NCBI GenBank assembly: GCA_964246975.1
Contig: CAXTSL010000015.1
Location: 1-41,777 of the forward strand
Source of the DNA: Glacieibacterium sp964246975
Lineage (GTDB): Bacteria > Pseudomonadota > Alphaproteobacteria > Sphingomonadales > Sphingomonadaceae
DNA: 41,777 nucleotides
Reading direction: 5' to 3'
A program made the position numbers and the translations under genes. Under the pieces are notes generated by a model that saw only the letters and a program-made list of their open reading frames with translations, had not been told where the DNA came from and did not search any database. Positions 25,014 through 32,622 of the stretch are shown here, in pieces; position 1 is the first letter of the stretch, and each line of letters begins with the position of its first letter.

Positions 25014-25247
25014 ATGCCCCGCAAGACGGGACCGACGACGTTCGCCGTTGCGGCGATCTGGATCGCATCGGCGGGGGTGGCGATACTATCAGTCGGGCAC
25101 GAACGCTTTGATAGAGCGTTTCAACTTGACAGATCGATACGCCTTCGCCAACTTTATTCCGGGCCTATAGCGAAATACCCGAACGCTCGCTTCGCGCGAC
25201 TTCGTGGCACGGTAGGAGGCCCTGATGTCTGGCATCGTAACAGGTAA
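25014..25247 (+). CDS. Possible small membrane protein in the trpD-trpC insert
   Basis: 77 codons from an ATG at 25014, or 82 from a GTG at 24999. The one supporting feature is a convincing hydrophobic stretch, TTFAVAAIWIASAGVAILSVG, close to the N-terminus, then a basic tail. No ribosome site is visible and the end overlaps the next gene by 23 bases. The region also contains a hairpin and a TTGACA box. It may be a gene remnant or chance. Confidence 0.28.
   Translation: MPRKTGPTTFAVAAIWIASAGVAILSVGHERFDRAFQLDRSIRLRQLYSGPIAKYPNARFARLRGTVGGPDVWHRNR
25102..25120. repeat. Perfect inverted repeat (hairpin) between trpD and the inserted gene
   Basis: AACGCT-TTGATAG-AGCGTT, followed by TTCAACTTGACA. 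The stem could end trpD transcription (a few T residues follow) or serve as an operator for the inserted gene, whose possible -35 box starts six bases downstream. Confidence 0.35.
25126..25131 (+). promoter_or_regulatory. TTGACA: possible -35 box for the inserted gene
   Basis: A perfect TTGACA in lower-GC sequence about 95 bp before the ATG at 25225. No convincing -10 lies 16-18 bases downstream (the best is AACTTT at 25150), so this is tentative. Confidence 0.25.
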
Positions 25248-25557
25248 GCAAGCGTGTGAACTCGCGTTTGCCGGTGTCGGGATGGCCTTCGGCGCAATCG
25301 CGAGCGGCGTTTCAGGGACGGGGCCCGCGACTGGCGGGATGACGACCTTGGCGGCAATGCTGGGCGGAGCGGCCGTTGGCTATATTTGCGGGCGGCTGGT
25401 TTGTCGCTTCGCGCCGTTCCGGAAAGTCTTCGACAAGCAGCTCGATTTGGACGGCTTCGAGGCCGAGGTCGGGCAGGTCGAAATGCTCACGAAATTGTTG
25501 CGGCCATCTCGCAGGATCTGGGTACGACGGATGCCCAGAGCGAATTGGTTCTGGTGA
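25225..25557 (+). CDS. Small membrane protein of unknown function, frame broken near 25490
   Basis: The open frame gives 110 residues, but only about the first 88 look like protein. An ideal ribosome site (AGGAGG, five bases before ATG) supports the start. The N-terminus MSGIVTGKQACELAFAGVG is followed by a hydrophobic, glycine-rich segment (GGMTTLAAMLGGAAVGYICG), a basic stop-transfer stretch and the polar FDKQLDLDGFEAEVGQVEML. After about 25490 this frame becomes Arg/Trp-rich (RPSRRIWVRR) and stops. The overlapping frame then reads a good amphipathic helix, so a single missing base is likely. The gene separates trpD from trpC and has lower G+C than its neighbours. I do not recognise the family. 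Confidence 0.6.
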   Translation: MSGIVTGKQACELAFAGVGMAFGAIASGVSGTGPATGGMTTLAAMLGGAAVGYICGRLVCRFAPFRKVFDKQLDLDGFEAEVGQVEMLTKLLRPSRRIWVRRMPRANWFW

Positions 25558-25700
25558 AGATTATCGAAATCATGAAATCCGATTTGATGGGCTTGAAGGC
25601 TTCGGCGGAGTTCGCGGCAGCGCAGAAACACCCGCCGACGGGCCGGACAGCTCACGGGCTCGCGATCATCCGGCAGGCGCTCGATACGAGCATGGCGTAG
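25491..25700 (+). pseudogene. Frameshifted C-terminal part of the inserted membrane-protein gene
   Basis: In the frame one base back, the sequence continues as EIVAAISQDLGTTDAQSELV, then a helical stretch (VKIIEIMKSDLMGLK) and ends in IIRQALDTSMA before a TAG at 25698. This has normal protein composition and joins smoothly to the preceding frame at ...GQVEMLT. Adding one base near 25490 would give a single protein of about 158 residues. I see no slippery heptamer for programmed -1 shifting, so a mutation or sequencing error is more likely than recoding. Translation could also restart at an internal ATG at 25572. Confidence 0.55.
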
Positions 25701-25781
25701 CGCAATCGCAGTTCGCCAGACGCTTGTGGTCGCCGGTGAGCCCGCTTTGCCGCAAACCTATCGTGGGTTACAGCGTGAGGC

Positions 25782-26588
25782 ATGACCGATCTCCTCGCCC
25801 GCATCTGCGCCGACACGCGCGCCGAAGTCGACCGGCGCAAGGCCGTGCGCTCGGTCTCCGACCTCGACCGCGCCGCCGCAGTGCAAACCCCGCCGCGCGG
25901 CTTCCGCATTGCGCTCGACAGGGTCGCCGCGACCGGCTTTGCACTGATTGCCGAGGTCAAGAAGGCGTCGCCGTCGAAGGGCGTTATCCGCGCCGACTTC
26001 GACCCCGCCGCCCATGCGCGCGCCTACGCAGCCGGGGGTGCGGCCTGCCTGTCGGTGCTGACGGACGCGGCGCATTTCCAGGGACACGAGGACTACCTCG
26101 TCGCGGCCCGCGCCGCCTGCGCGCTCCCGGTGTTGCGCAAGGACTTCACGCTCGACGCGTGGCAGGTCGCCGAGGCGCGCGCCATCGGGGCGGATGCGAT
26201 CCTGATCATCGTCGCGGCCTTGGACGACGGCGCGATGGCCGAGATCGAGGCGGCGGCGCTCGAGCGCGGCATGGACGTGCTCGTCGAGGTCCACGACGCC
26301 AACGAACTCGACCGCGCACTGCGGCTGAAATCGCGCCTGATCGGCGTCAATAACCGCGATTTACGCGATTTTTCGGTCGATTTCACGCGTACCTACGAGC
26401 TGGTCGCGCTCGCCCCGCCAGGCTGCACCTTCGTCGCCGAAAGCGGTCTGCGCGATCATGCCGACCTCGCGGCGATGGCGGCACACGGCGTGCGGAGTTT
26501 CCTCGTCGGCGAAAGCCTGATGCGCGCGCCCGATATCGAGACCGCAACGCGCGCGCTGCTCAGGGGCGAAGCGCTGGCGGCGGCATGA
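25782..26588 (+). CDS. trpC: Indole-3-glycerol phosphate synthase
   Basis: 268 residues. It closes the indole ring from carboxyphenylaminodeoxyribulose phosphate. The catalytic motifs are ALIAEVKKASPSKGVI (Lys and phosphate site), LSVLTDAAHFQGHEDYL, LPVLRKDFTLDAWQV, LVEVHDANELDRAL and LIGVNNRDLRDF, followed by VAESGLRDHADL. It is monofunctional, with no TrpF fusion. Its stop overlaps the moaC start (ATGA). It is cut off from trpD by the 830-bp insert, so it may need its own promoter. Confidence 0.96.
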   Translation: MTDLLARICADTRAEVDRRKAVRSVSDLDRAAAVQTPPRGFRIALDRVAATGFALIAEVKKASPSKGVIRADFDPAAHARAYAAGGAACLSVLTDAAHFQGHEDYLVAARAACALPVLRKDFTLDAWQVAEARAIGADAILIIVAALDDGAMAEIEAAALERGMDVLVEVHDANELDRALRLKSRLIGVNNRDLRDFSVDFTRTYELVALAPPGCTFVAESGLRDHADLAAMAAHGVRSFLVGESLMRAPDIETATRALLRGEALAAA

Positions 26589-27052
26589 GCGGCCTGACGC
26601 ACCTCGACGCCGACGGCGCGGCGCGCATGGTCGATGTGTCGGCGAAAGCGGTGACGGCGCGCGCGGCCACCGCCGAGGGGCGTATTGCGATGCAGCCCGC
26701 GACTCTCGCGGCGATCCGCGACGGGCTCGTCGGCAAGGGCGACGTGCTGGCGGTGGCGCGCATCGCGGGGATCATGGCGGCGAAGCGCACCGCTGACCTG
26801 ATCCCGCTGTGCCATCCGCTGCCGCTGAGCGGGGTCGAGGTTGCGCTCGACCTCGAAGGCGACAGCGTCCGTGTCACTGCGACGGCACGGACGACGCACA
26901 CCACCGGGGTCGAGATGGAGGCGTTGACCGCCGTTTCGGTCGCGCTGTTGACGATCTACGACATGGCCAAGGCGATCGACCGGGGCATGACGATCGACGG
27001 GGTGCGGCTGCTGTCGAAGTCGGGCGGGCGGTCGGGGGACTGGCGGGCGTGA
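26585..27052 (+). CDS. moaC: Cyclic pyranopterin monophosphate synthase
   Basis: 155 residues. It acts with MoaA in the first step of molybdenum cofactor synthesis. The conserved features are the MVDVSAKAVTARAATAEG start, DLIPLCHPLPLSGV, TGVEMEALTAVSVALLTIYD and the C-terminal LLSKSGGRSGDW. The ATG overlaps the trpC stop and its own stop overlaps the moeA start (GTGA). Confidence 0.96.
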   Translation: MSGLTHLDADGAARMVDVSAKAVTARAATAEGRIAMQPATLAAIRDGLVGKGDVLAVARIAGIMAAKRTADLIPLCHPLPLSGVEVALDLEGDSVRVTATARTTHTTGVEMEALTAVSVALLTIYDMAKAIDRGMTIDGVRLLSKSGGRSGDWRA

Positions 27053-28251
27053 GCCTGCTCGCGGTCGCCGATGCGCAGGCGCGGCTGCTTGCCGCGACGC
27101 TGCCGTTGCCGGCCGAGACTGTCCCGCTCGCCGCCGCTGCGGGCCGCCGCGCCGCCGCCGCCGTCGCTGCCACGCTGAGCCAGCCGCCGTTCGCCGCGTC
27201 GGCGATGGACGGCTATGCGATCCGCTGGCGCGATCGTGCCGGCCCGTGGCGCATCATCGGCGAGAGCGCCGCCGGACGCGGCTTCGCGGGCGCTGTCGGG
27301 GCGGGCGAGGCGGTGCGGATCTTCACCGGCGCGCCGCTGCCGGGCGGGGCCGATACCGTGATCGTGCAGGAAGATGTCGCGTGCGACGCCGACGCGCTGC
27401 GCCTGACCGGCGACGGGCCGCGCGGGCAGGGCGCGCACATCCGCGTCGCGGGCCTCGGCTTCGGCGCGGGCGACATCATCGTTGCGGCAGGGGCGATGCT
27501 GACGCCGGCGCGCCTAGGGCTGCTCGCAGCGGCGGGGCACGGCTGGGCCGCGGTGCATCGCCGCCCGCGCGTCGTCCTGCTCGCCACCGGCGACGAACTC
27601 GTGCCGCCGGGAACGACTCCGGGCACCGACCAGATCGTCAGCGCCAACGGCGTCATGCTCGCCGCGCTGCTGCAGGGCGCGGGCGCGGAGGTCGTCGACG
27701 GCGGTATCGTCCCCGATCGCCGCGACGCGCTCGCGGCCGCCGTGCGCGGCGCGGCGGGCGCCGACCTGCTTGTCACCATCGGCGGCGCATCGGTCGGCGA
27801 CCTTGATCTCGTCGTGCCCGTGTTGCGCGGCATGGGCGCGGAAATCGACTTCTGGAAGATCGCGCTGCGTCCCGGCAAGCCGATGCTGAGCGGCACGCTC
27901 GGCGCGCTGCGTATCGTCGGCCTGCCCGGCAATCCGGTGTCGGCGTTCGTCTGTGCGCTGCTTTTCGCCGTGCCGCTGCTGCGCCGCATGGCTGGCGATC
28001 CCGCGCCGCTCCCCGGCCTCGAACAGGCCCGCCTCGGCACGTCGCTCGCCGCCAACGACGGACGACAGGACTATCTCCGCGCCCACCTAGCCGACGGCAT
28101 CGTCACGCCCGCCGCGCGGCAGGACAGCGGCATGCTCAGGACCCTCGCCGACAGCAATGCGCTGATCGTCCGCGCGCCGCACGCGCCCGCCCTCGCCGCC
28201 GGTGAACCGGTCGCCTTTCTCGCGCTTGACTTCGTTCCGGCTGTTGCCTAA
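27049..28251 (+). CDS. moeA: Molybdopterin molybdenumtransferase
   Basis: 400 residues. It inserts molybdate into adenylylated molybdopterin. Typical motifs are QPPFAASAMDGYAIRW, GAPLPGGADTVIVQED, LLATGDELVPPGT, IVSANGVMLAALL, VTIGGASVGDLDLV, IALRPGKPMLSG and GLPGNPVSAFVCA. It starts with GTG inside the moaC stop. The lexA promoter appears to lie in its last codons. Confidence 0.95.
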   Translation: MSLLAVADAQARLLAATLPLPAETVPLAAAAGRRAAAAVAATLSQPPFAASAMDGYAIRWRDRAGPWRIIGESAAGRGFAGAVGAGEAVRIFTGAPLPGGADTVIVQEDVACDADALRLTGDGPRGQGAHIRVAGLGFGAGDIIVAAGAMLTPARLGLLAAAGHGWAAVHRRPRVVLLATGDELVPPGTTPGTDQIVSANGVMLAALLQGAGAEVVDGGIVPDRRDALAAAVRGAAGADLLVTIGGASVGDLDLVVPVLRGMGAEIDFWKIALRPGKPMLSGTLGALRIVGLPGNPVSAFVCALLFAVPLLRRMAGDPAPLPGLEQARLGTSLAANDGRQDYLRAHLADGIVTPAARQDSGMLRTLADSNALIVRAPHAPALAAGEPVAFLALDFVPAVA

Positions 28252-28254
28252 TCG
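28226..28254 (+). promoter_or_regulatory. Probable lexA promoter inside the end of moeA
   Basis: TTGACT (28226-28231) is followed by TAATCG after 17 bases or CCTAAT after 15. The -10 overlaps the moeA TAA stop. Position before the SOS box and the lexA ATG supports it; the -10 match is modest. Confidence 0.4.
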
Positions 28255-28268
28255 TTCCCTATTGGTTC
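28254..28268 (+). promoter_or_regulatory. SOS box (LexA operator)
   Basis: GTTCCCTATTGGTTC is GTTC-N7-GTTC, the alphaproteobacterial LexA-binding consensus. It lies 17 bases before the lexA ATG and overlaps the expected transcription start, so it should let LexA repress its own gene. I found no second obvious copy in front of another gene, but did not scan exhaustively. Confidence 0.85.
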
Positions 28269-28285
28269 CCGCTGGGAGGCGAACG

Positions 28286-28960
28286 ATGCTGACGCGCAAG
28301 CAACACGATCTACTCCGCTTCATCGACGCGAGGCTCGCTGCGGATGGTGTGTCGCCGTCGTTCGAGGAGATGAAAGACGCGCTCGCGCTCAAATCAAAAA
28401 GTGGCGTCCACCGCCTGATCAACGCGCTCGAGGAACGCGCCTTCATCCGCCGCCTGCCCAATCGCGCGCGCGCTCTCGAGGTCCTCAAGATGCCCGAGGT
28501 CCGCGCCGCCGCGCCCGAAGGCAGCGTCATCCACGCCGATTTCTCGAAGCGGCGCGCCGTCCCGCAGCCTGCCAACGACGTTATCGAGGTACCGCTGCAC
28601 GGGCGCATCGCCGCCGGTCTGCCGATGGAGGCATTGGAGAGCGACCGCTCGCTCAGCGTCCCCGCCGCGCTGCTTGGACTCGGTGATCACTACGCCCTCG
28701 AAGTGTCGGGCGATTCGATGGTCGATGCGGGAATCTTCGACGGCGACTATGCGCTCGTCCGTCGCTGCGACACCGCGCGCGACGGCGACATTGTCGTCGC
28801 GCTCGTCGACAATGCCGAGGCGACGCTCAAGTATCTGCGCCACGAAAAGGGCATGATCCGACTGGACCCGGCCAACGCGATGCACGCGCCGCAGCACTAT
28901 CTGCCATCGCGCGTCAAAGTGCAGGGCAAGCTTGCGGGGTTGCTCCGCCGCTACGGCTGA
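28286..28960 (+). CDS. lexA: LexA repressor
   Basis: 224 residues. SOS repressor that cleaves itself when RecA filaments form. The N-terminal winged helix has SPSFEEMKDALALKSKSGVH around 23-42. The self-cleavage site is Ala110-Gly111 (GRIAAGLP). The serine-lysine dyad is Ser144 (VSGDSMVDAG) and Lys182 (ATLKYL). GGGAGG precedes the ATG and the SOS box sits just upstream. It follows moeA by 34 bp but has its own probable promoter. Confidence 0.97.
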   Translation: MLTRKQHDLLRFIDARLAADGVSPSFEEMKDALALKSKSGVHRLINALEERAFIRRLPNRARALEVLKMPEVRAAAPEGSVIHADFSKRRAVPQPANDVIEVPLHGRIAAGLPMEALESDRSLSVPAALLGLGDHYALEVSGDSMVDAGIFDGDYALVRRCDTARDGDIVVALVDNAEATLKYLRHEKGMIRLDPANAMHAPQHYLPSRVKVQGKLAGLLRRYG

Positions 28961-29018
28961 ACGCTGCCGTCGCGCTGGACCTGTAACAAATATGCCCCAC
29001 CCGGCAGCCGAGCTTGGC

Positions 29019-29036
29019 AAGCGACAAAAATCGCTT
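29019..29036. repeat. Hairpin between lexA and the TonB receptor gene
   Basis: AAGCGA-CAAAAA-TCGCTT, a perfect 6-bp stem with an A-rich loop, about 58 bp after lexA. It may be a weak terminator for lexA (TTTCG follows) or a control site for the receptor gene. Confidence 0.3.
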
Positions 29037-29116
29037 TCGTGACAGGGGTTCGCCGCTAGAAGACAGGACAACGCGATGCGGCTCGACCGCGCGCCCGATC
29101 CTTGGGGGACACGACC

Positions 29117-31471
29117 TTGATCCGTTCGCTGATGCTTGCCGGTACCGCGACCTTCGCGCTGACTGCCGCCGCCTTCGCCCAGACGCCCGCGCCCGGTCAG
29201 GCAGCGCCGCAGGTTGCCACCGCCGATGGTGCGGACCTCGACAGCGGCGAGATCGTCGTCACCGCGCAGAAGCGCACCGAGCGTCTTCAGGACGTGCCGG
29301 TCGCGGTCAGCGTGCTGTCGGGCGCGCTGCTCGAGCGCCAGGGCGGCATCAATATCGAGAACGCGCAATACCTTGTGCCGTCGCTCAACTTTCGCAAGTC
29401 GGGTACGCCGATCAACCAGTTCCTGTTCCTGCGCGGCATCGGCACCGCGAACTTCTCGATCGCCGCCGAGCCGTCGGTGTCGGCGGTGCTCGACGGGGTC
29501 GTCCTGAGCCGCGCCGGCGAGGCTTTCACCGACCTCGTCGACATCGAGCGCATCGAAGTGCTGCGCGGCCCGCAGGGGACATTGTTCGGCAAGAATGCCA
29601 GCGCGGGCGTCATCAACATCGTCTCGAAGCGCCCCGGCGACGACCTTGGCGGCTTCGTCGAGGCGGGTTACTTCTCGAAAAAGGAATATCGCGCGCGCGG
29701 CGCCATCGACGTGCCCTTCGGCGTGATGGTCAAGGGTCGCTTCACCGGTTTCTATTCGGAGTACGACGGCAACATCTATAACGAGGCACCCAACGTCCAG
29801 CGCCAGGTCAACGGCTACAAGCACTATGGTGCGCGCGGGCTCATCGTCGCCGAGGTCAGCGACAAGCTCAGCTTCACGGTGATCGGCGACTTCCACAAGA
29901 ACGACGACGATTGCTGCGCCGAGGTCATCGGCACGACGCCGAACAACGCCACCGCCGCCGGACTGCCGACGGCGCGCGATGTCAACACGCGCCGCATCGC
30001 GCAGAACCTCGTGACGCGGACCATCGAGAAGGGTTATGGTGGGTCGGTGCAGGGCGACCTCGACGTCGGCGCGATCGGCACGCTGACCTCGATCACCGCC
30101 TACCGTAACTACAAGAACCGCGAAATCCGCGACGGCGATTTCCTGCCCGCCGCCTATATCGGCTTCAATCAGCTCCACGACGATGGCCCGCAGACCGGCA
30201 ACACGTTCAGCCAGGAAATTCGCCTGACCTCGCCGGGCAGGCAGACGCTCGACTACGTCATCGGCGGCTATTACTCGCGGGCGCGTTCGGATCGGACGTT
30301 CACGCGCAGCGACATCGTCTGCAACGCCCTCGTCGCGCCCGCGCCTGCGGCGCTGACGCCGTGCTCCAGCCCGCTGGCGGCACCGTCGACCTTCCCCAGC
30401 GGGACAGCGGTCTTCGGCTCGACCTTCAAGAACCTGTCGGCGTTCGGCCAGGCGACCTTCCACATCAGCGACGCGCTGCGCCTGATCGGCGGGCTGCGCT
30501 ACACCCACGACGAACTCGACGTCGATCACATCCGCCGCACGACGCTCGCCGGGCCGGGGATCGGCGCGAACTTCGATGCGGGCGTCTATAACAACGGTTC
30601 GGCCATCGCAGGCGTGTCGAACGGCATCCCGTTCACCGCCTCGACGAAGAAGGACAATCTGTCTGGCCGTGCCGGGGTACAGTTCGACCTCAGTCGCGAC
30701 CACATGGTCTACGGCACCTATGCGCGCGGTTACAAGGGACCCGCGTACAACGTCTTCTACAACATGGCGACGATCAACACCAACGTCATCGCCGCCGAGA
30801 CCGCCGACAGTTATGAGATCGGCTTGAAGAACACGCTGCTCGACGGGCGCGTCAATATCAACGTCGCGGCTTTTTATGCGAAGTACAAGAACTTCCAGGC
30901 CAACAACCCCGACTTCGTCAACGGCGTGCAGACGACGCGGTTGACCAATGCCGGCACGGTCTCGACGCGCGGTGTCGAGATCGATGTCATCGCGCGACTG
31001 TCGAAGGCCTTCACGCTGACCGGCGGCTTCGCCTATACCGACGCGCATATCGACAATTTCCTGTTGCCGCCCGGCGCCAACGCCAGCCAGGCAATCCCCA
31101 ACGGCACGCAGCTGACCAGTGCGCCCAAGGTCAAGGCGAGCGTCCAGGCCGATTACCGCATCGTCACGGGCGGTGCGGTCGATGTCGGCTTCGGTGGCAA
31201 CCTGACCTATACCGCCGACCAGCTGTCGCAGTTGTCGCCCGATCCGCTGGTCCGCCGCGCCACGACGATCCCCGACTATGTGCTCGCCGACGTGCAGGTC
31301 TCGCTGATCGAGAAGAACGACCGCTTCAAACTGACGGGCTATGTCAAGAACGTCTTCGGCAATAGCTTCGCCGCAGCGATACAGACCGGCGGCCCGGGGG
31401 GTAGCTACCGCTACCTTATCCCGCGCGAGGCCGACACGATCTACGGGGTGACGGGGCGGTTTAACTTCTAA
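29117..31471 (+). CDS. TonB-dependent outer membrane receptor
   Basis: 784 residues. An outer-membrane beta-barrel that imports a bound ligand using TonB energy. A signal peptide (LMLAGTATFALTAAAFA) is followed by the TonB box GEIVVTAQKRTE. The plug domain contains LRGIGTANFSIAAEPSVSAV, and then IEVLRGPQGTLFGKNASAGV with INIVSKRP. The barrel follows, ending with the aromatic C-terminus GRFNF required for insertion. Two features resemble receptors often annotated near aromatic or sterol catabolism, but the ligand cannot be told. I prefer the TTG at 29117 because GGGGGA lies seven bases upstream; the ATG at 29132 would shorten the signal peptide's basic end. No sigma/anti-sigma pair is adjacent. 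Confidence 0.93.
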   Translation: MIRSLMLAGTATFALTAAAFAQTPAPGQAAPQVATADGADLDSGEIVVTAQKRTERLQDVPVAVSVLSGALLERQGGINIENAQYLVPSLNFRKSGTPINQFLFLRGIGTANFSIAAEPSVSAVLDGVVLSRAGEAFTDLVDIERIEVLRGPQGTLFGKNASAGVINIVSKRPGDDLGGFVEAGYFSKKEYRARGAIDVPFGVMVKGRFTGFYSEYDGNIYNEAPNVQRQVNGYKHYGARGLIVAEVSDKLSFTVIGDFHKNDDDCCAEVIGTTPNNATAAGLPTARDVNTRRIAQNLVTRTIEKGYGGSVQGDLDVGAIGTLTSITAYRNYKNREIRDGDFLPAAYIGFNQLHDDGPQTGNTFSQEIRLTSPGRQTLDYVIGGYYSRARSDRTFTRSDIVCNALVAPAPAALTPCSSPLAAPSTFPSGTAVFGSTFKNLSAFGQATFHISDALRLIGGLRYTHDELDVDHIRRTTLAGPGIGANFDAGVYNNGSAIAGVSNGIPFTASTKKDNLSGRAGVQFDLSRDHMVYGTYARGYKGPAYNVFYNMATINTNVIAAETADSYEIGLKNTLLDGRVNINVAAFYAKYKNFQANNPDFVNGVQTTRLTNAGTVSTRGVEIDVIARLSKAFTLTGGFAYTDAHIDNFLLPPGANASQAIPNGTQLTSAPKVKASVQADYRIVTGGAVDVGFGGNLTYTADQLSQLSPDPLVRRATTIPDYVLADVQVSLIEKNDRFKLTGYVKNVFGNSFAAAIQTGGPGGSYRYLIPREADTIYGVTGRFNF

Positions 31472-31483
31472 GTCCGATCACGG

Positions 31484-31559
31484 CCGTCATGCTGGCGGAC
31501 GCCAGCATCCACCCATCTTCGTGCGGGACGATGGATGCTGGCGTCCGCCAGCATGACGG
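31484..31559. repeat. Nested palindrome: two inverted copies of a 20-bp palindrome (REPIN-like)
   Basis: A perfect 28-bp inverted repeat with arms at 31484-31511 and 31532-31559 and a 20-bp loop. Each arm is itself palindromic: ATGCTGGCG-GA-CGCCAGCAT on the left and ATGCTGGCG-TC-CGCCAGCAT on the right. Two REP-type palindromes in inverted orientation are the layout of REPINs, which are spread by a RAYT transposase acting in trans. It starts about 13 bases after the TonB receptor stop and may also block read-through. Copy number elsewhere cannot be judged from this window. Confidence 0.8.
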
Positions 31560-31613
31560 GCAACGCTTGCACACCGCCTCGCAATTCGCCCCCCAGCCCC
31601 CCACATCCCTCTC

Positions 31614-32615
31614 ATGCCCACCCCCGGTTCCTGGCTCGTCCCTCACCCCGAGGGCATCCACGTCGTCCCCGGCGATTTCTGGATCGACCCGTCGGTCCCC
31701 AAGGACCGGGCGCTCGTCACCCACGGCCATGCCGACCACGCGCGCGCCGGGCATGGCAAGGTCATGGCGACGCGCGAGACACTGGCGATCATGGACGTGC
31801 GCTATGGCGAGCAGCTTGGTGGGCAGGGCGTCGCGTACGGCGAGGGCGTGCGCGTCGGCGATGTCGGCGTGCGCTTCGTGCCCGCCGGCCATGTGCTGGG
31901 CTCGGCCCAAGTCGTTCTCGAGCATAAGGGCGAGCGCATCGTCGTTTCGGGCGACTACAAGCGCCGCGCCGACCCGACCTGCGCGGGCTTCGAGCCCGTG
32001 CCGTGCGACATCTTCGTCACCGAGGCGACCTTCGGCCTGCCCGTCTTTCGCCACCCGCCGACGTCGGGCGAAGCGGCGAAGGCGTTGACTGCGCTGGCGG
32101 CCAATCCCGAGCGGTGCGTGCTGATCGGGGCGTACGCGCTCGGCAAGGCGCAGCGGGTCATCGCCGAGTTGCGCCTCGCTGGTCACGACGCGCCGATCTA
32201 CATCCACGGCGCGCTGCAAAAGCTGTGCGACCTTTACGCTGCACTGGGAGTCGAGCTCGGCGACCTGCGCCCGGCGGCGGGGATGAAGCCCGCCGACCTC
32301 AAGGGCACGATCGTCATGGCCCCCCCGTCGGCGCTCAACGACCGGTGGAGCCGCCGCCTGCCCGAGCCGATCACCGCGATGGCGTCGGGTTGGATGCGCG
32401 TCCGCCAGCGCGCCGTGCAGAAACTCGTCGAGCTGCCGCTGATCATCTCCGACCACGCCGACTGGGACGAGCTGACGACGACGTGCACCGAACTCGCGCC
32501 CAACGAAGTCTGGGTGACGCACGGTCGCGAGGAGGCGCTAGTCCACTGGTGCCGCACCCGCCAGATCCGCGCCCGTGCGCTCGATCTGGCGGGCAAGGAG
32601 GACGAGGACGATTGA
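31614..32615 (+). CDS. Ligase-associated DNA exonuclease (metallo-beta-lactamase/CPSF fold)
   Basis: 333 residues. It has the MBL motif HGHADHARAGHG for two metals near residue 38, then GHVLGSAQVVLE and VVSGDYKRR, and EATFGLPVFRHP, with a beta-CASP-like region and the closing SDHADWDELTTT and THGREEALVHW. This is the pattern of exonucleases encoded beside ATP-dependent DNA ligase and Lhr-like helicase in a bacterial DNA-repair cassette. Here neither the ligase nor the helicase is adjacent; the next gene is on the opposite strand. The ATG at 31614 lacks a clear ribosome site. Confidence 0.88.
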   Translation: MPTPGSWLVPHPEGIHVVPGDFWIDPSVPKDRALVTHGHADHARAGHGKVMATRETLAIMDVRYGEQLGGQGVAYGEGVRVGDVGVRFVPAGHVLGSAQVVLEHKGERIVVSGDYKRRADPTCAGFEPVPCDIFVTEATFGLPVFRHPPTSGEAAKALTALAANPERCVLIGAYALGKAQRVIAELRLAGHDAPIYIHGALQKLCDLYAALGVELGDLRPAAGMKPADLKGTIVMAPPSALNDRWSRRLPEPITAMASGWMRVRQRAVQKLVELPLIISDHADWDELTTTCTELAPNEVWVTHGREEALVHWCRTRQIRARALDLAGKEDEDD

Positions 32616-32622
32616 CCCTGCG

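Noticed and set aside
25480..25500. Programmed -1 frameshift to join the two halves of the inserted gene
   Set aside because: No X XXY YYZ slippery heptamer is in the right frame and no strong downstream stem was seen; a missing base is simpler.
28394..31048. Very long open frame (884 codons) antisense to lexA and the TonB receptor gene
   Set aside because: It mirrors real genes with complete family motifs on the other strand. In GC-rich DNA with strong third-position bias, long antisense frames are expected, and the translation is Arg/Asp/Ala-rich without domains. The same reasoning removes similar frames at 470-1924, 2955-4367, 23742-24887, 35776-37791, 38277-39794 and 39649-41310.
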